From: Candidatus Ulvibacter alkanivorans
Lineage (GTDB): Bacteria > Bacteroidota > Bacteroidia > Flavobacteriales > Flavobacteriaceae
Assembly (NCBI RefSeq): GCF_003333325.1
Contig: NZ_QOLC01000099.1
Location: forward strand, 1 to 64,000
Length of the DNA stretch: 64,000 bases
Direction: 5' to 3'
Part shown: positions 63,875 to 64,000 of the stretch, piece by piece
How positions within the stretch are numbered: position 1 is the stretch's first letter
Layout: each line of letters begins with the position of its first letter
Made by a program: the position numbers and the translations under genes
Notes under the pieces: generated by a model
The model's database searches: none
The model's input: only the letters and a program-made list of their open reading frames with translations
Told to the model about the DNA's origin: nothing

Positions 63875-64000
63875 ATCAACATCATTCCTACTAATGCTAA
63901 TGGTCGTTGGGCTATCCTACTCGGTTACAGCACAAGAGGTGGTTACGGCAGATAGTACAGGTGTCGTAACATCGGCAGCTGAATCCACCAAAGTAGTGGT
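63861..64000 (+). CDS. surA: N-terminus of a SurA-type peptidyl-prolyl isomerase, cut by the window end
   Basis: Only 46 codons lie in the window, from TTG at 63861: MKRIKSTSFLLMLMVVGLSYSV-type signal peptide (written in short: MKRIKSTSFLLML, then VGLSYSVTAQEVV). No stop occurs before 64,000. The third gene of the PPIase triad in related flavobacteria is SurA, which is the basis for the name; the visible part shows only an exported protein. It overlaps the preceding lipoprotein gene by 14 bases. Confidence 0.5.
   Translation, partial: MKRIKSTSFLLMLMVVGLSYSVTAQEVVTADSTGVVTSAAESTKVV

Noticed and set aside
1..64000. Insertion sequences, prophage, CRISPR, tRNA or rRNA genes
   Set aside because: No transposase, integrase, phage, cas or repeat-spacer pattern was found, and no cloverleaf-type sequence was recognised in the short gaps.

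Overview
The window reads as a chromosomal segment of a marine-type member of the Flavobacteriaceae (Bacteroidota). The evidence is: TAnnTTTG -7 promoter elements with upstream TTG/TTTG, few Shine-Dalgarno sites, frequent TTG/GTG starts, a PorV/PorQ-family protein, TonB receptors with a carboxypeptidase-like N-terminal domain, long NusB, DUF3276, DUF1573-YajC, and conserved gene pairs of this class. No rRNA, tRNA, CRISPR array, insertion sequence or phage gene was seen, and no gap between genes exceeds 300 bases.

Region 1 (about 1-28,343, all +) is the distal part of a large surface-polysaccharide locus. It holds 13 glycosyltransferases (GT2 and GT4 types), two SAM-methyltransferase-like genes and a NeuB-NeuC-NeuA set for a CMP-activated nonulosonic (sialic-type) acid, followed by an unassigned GT-B-like protein. 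Two MBOAT O-acyltransferases are accompanied by three SGNH-like partners in two modules. A Wzy/WaaL-type polymerase and, at the 3' end, the polyprenyl-phosphate sugar transferase that starts the repeat unit complete the set. Flippase and Wza/Wzc export genes are not here and probably lie before base 1. Genes overlap or abut and look co-transcribed.

Region 2 (28,347-49,535) is mostly core genome: DUF4105 and PorV/PorQ-family outer-membrane proteins, pssA, the minus-strand block kdsD-tatC-CMD-lptB (envelope and LPS), recQ, an M14 peptidase, DUF3276, an ABC exporter half, leucine-type dehydrogenase, nusB-DUF1573-yajC, pepT, pyrD, a LysE exporter and HMG-CoA lyase.

Region 3 (49,537-57,926) is an accessory envelope/iron region: a lipoprotein 5'-nucleotidase-like phosphatase, a small c-type haem protein, then a four-gene operon DUF4856 lipoprotein - imelysin lipoprotein - HTTM membrane protein - TonB receptor. 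The operon's promoter is bracketed by two copies of the same palindrome, TTATTTA-N9-TAAATAA, a likely metal-repressor operator.

Region 4 (58,042-64,000) has guaB, an OmpH/Skp chaperone, an SRPBCC protein, and the start of a three-gene periplasmic peptidyl-prolyl isomerase operon cut by the window end.

Two observations at larger scale stand out. The octamer CTTCGGAA (either strand) occurs by hand count about 59 times in 64 kb, against fewer than two expected, in all reading phases and between genes. A roughly 100-base intergenic element with conserved ends and a non-homologous hairpin in the middle occurs twice (31,554-31,653 and 40,054-40,155).
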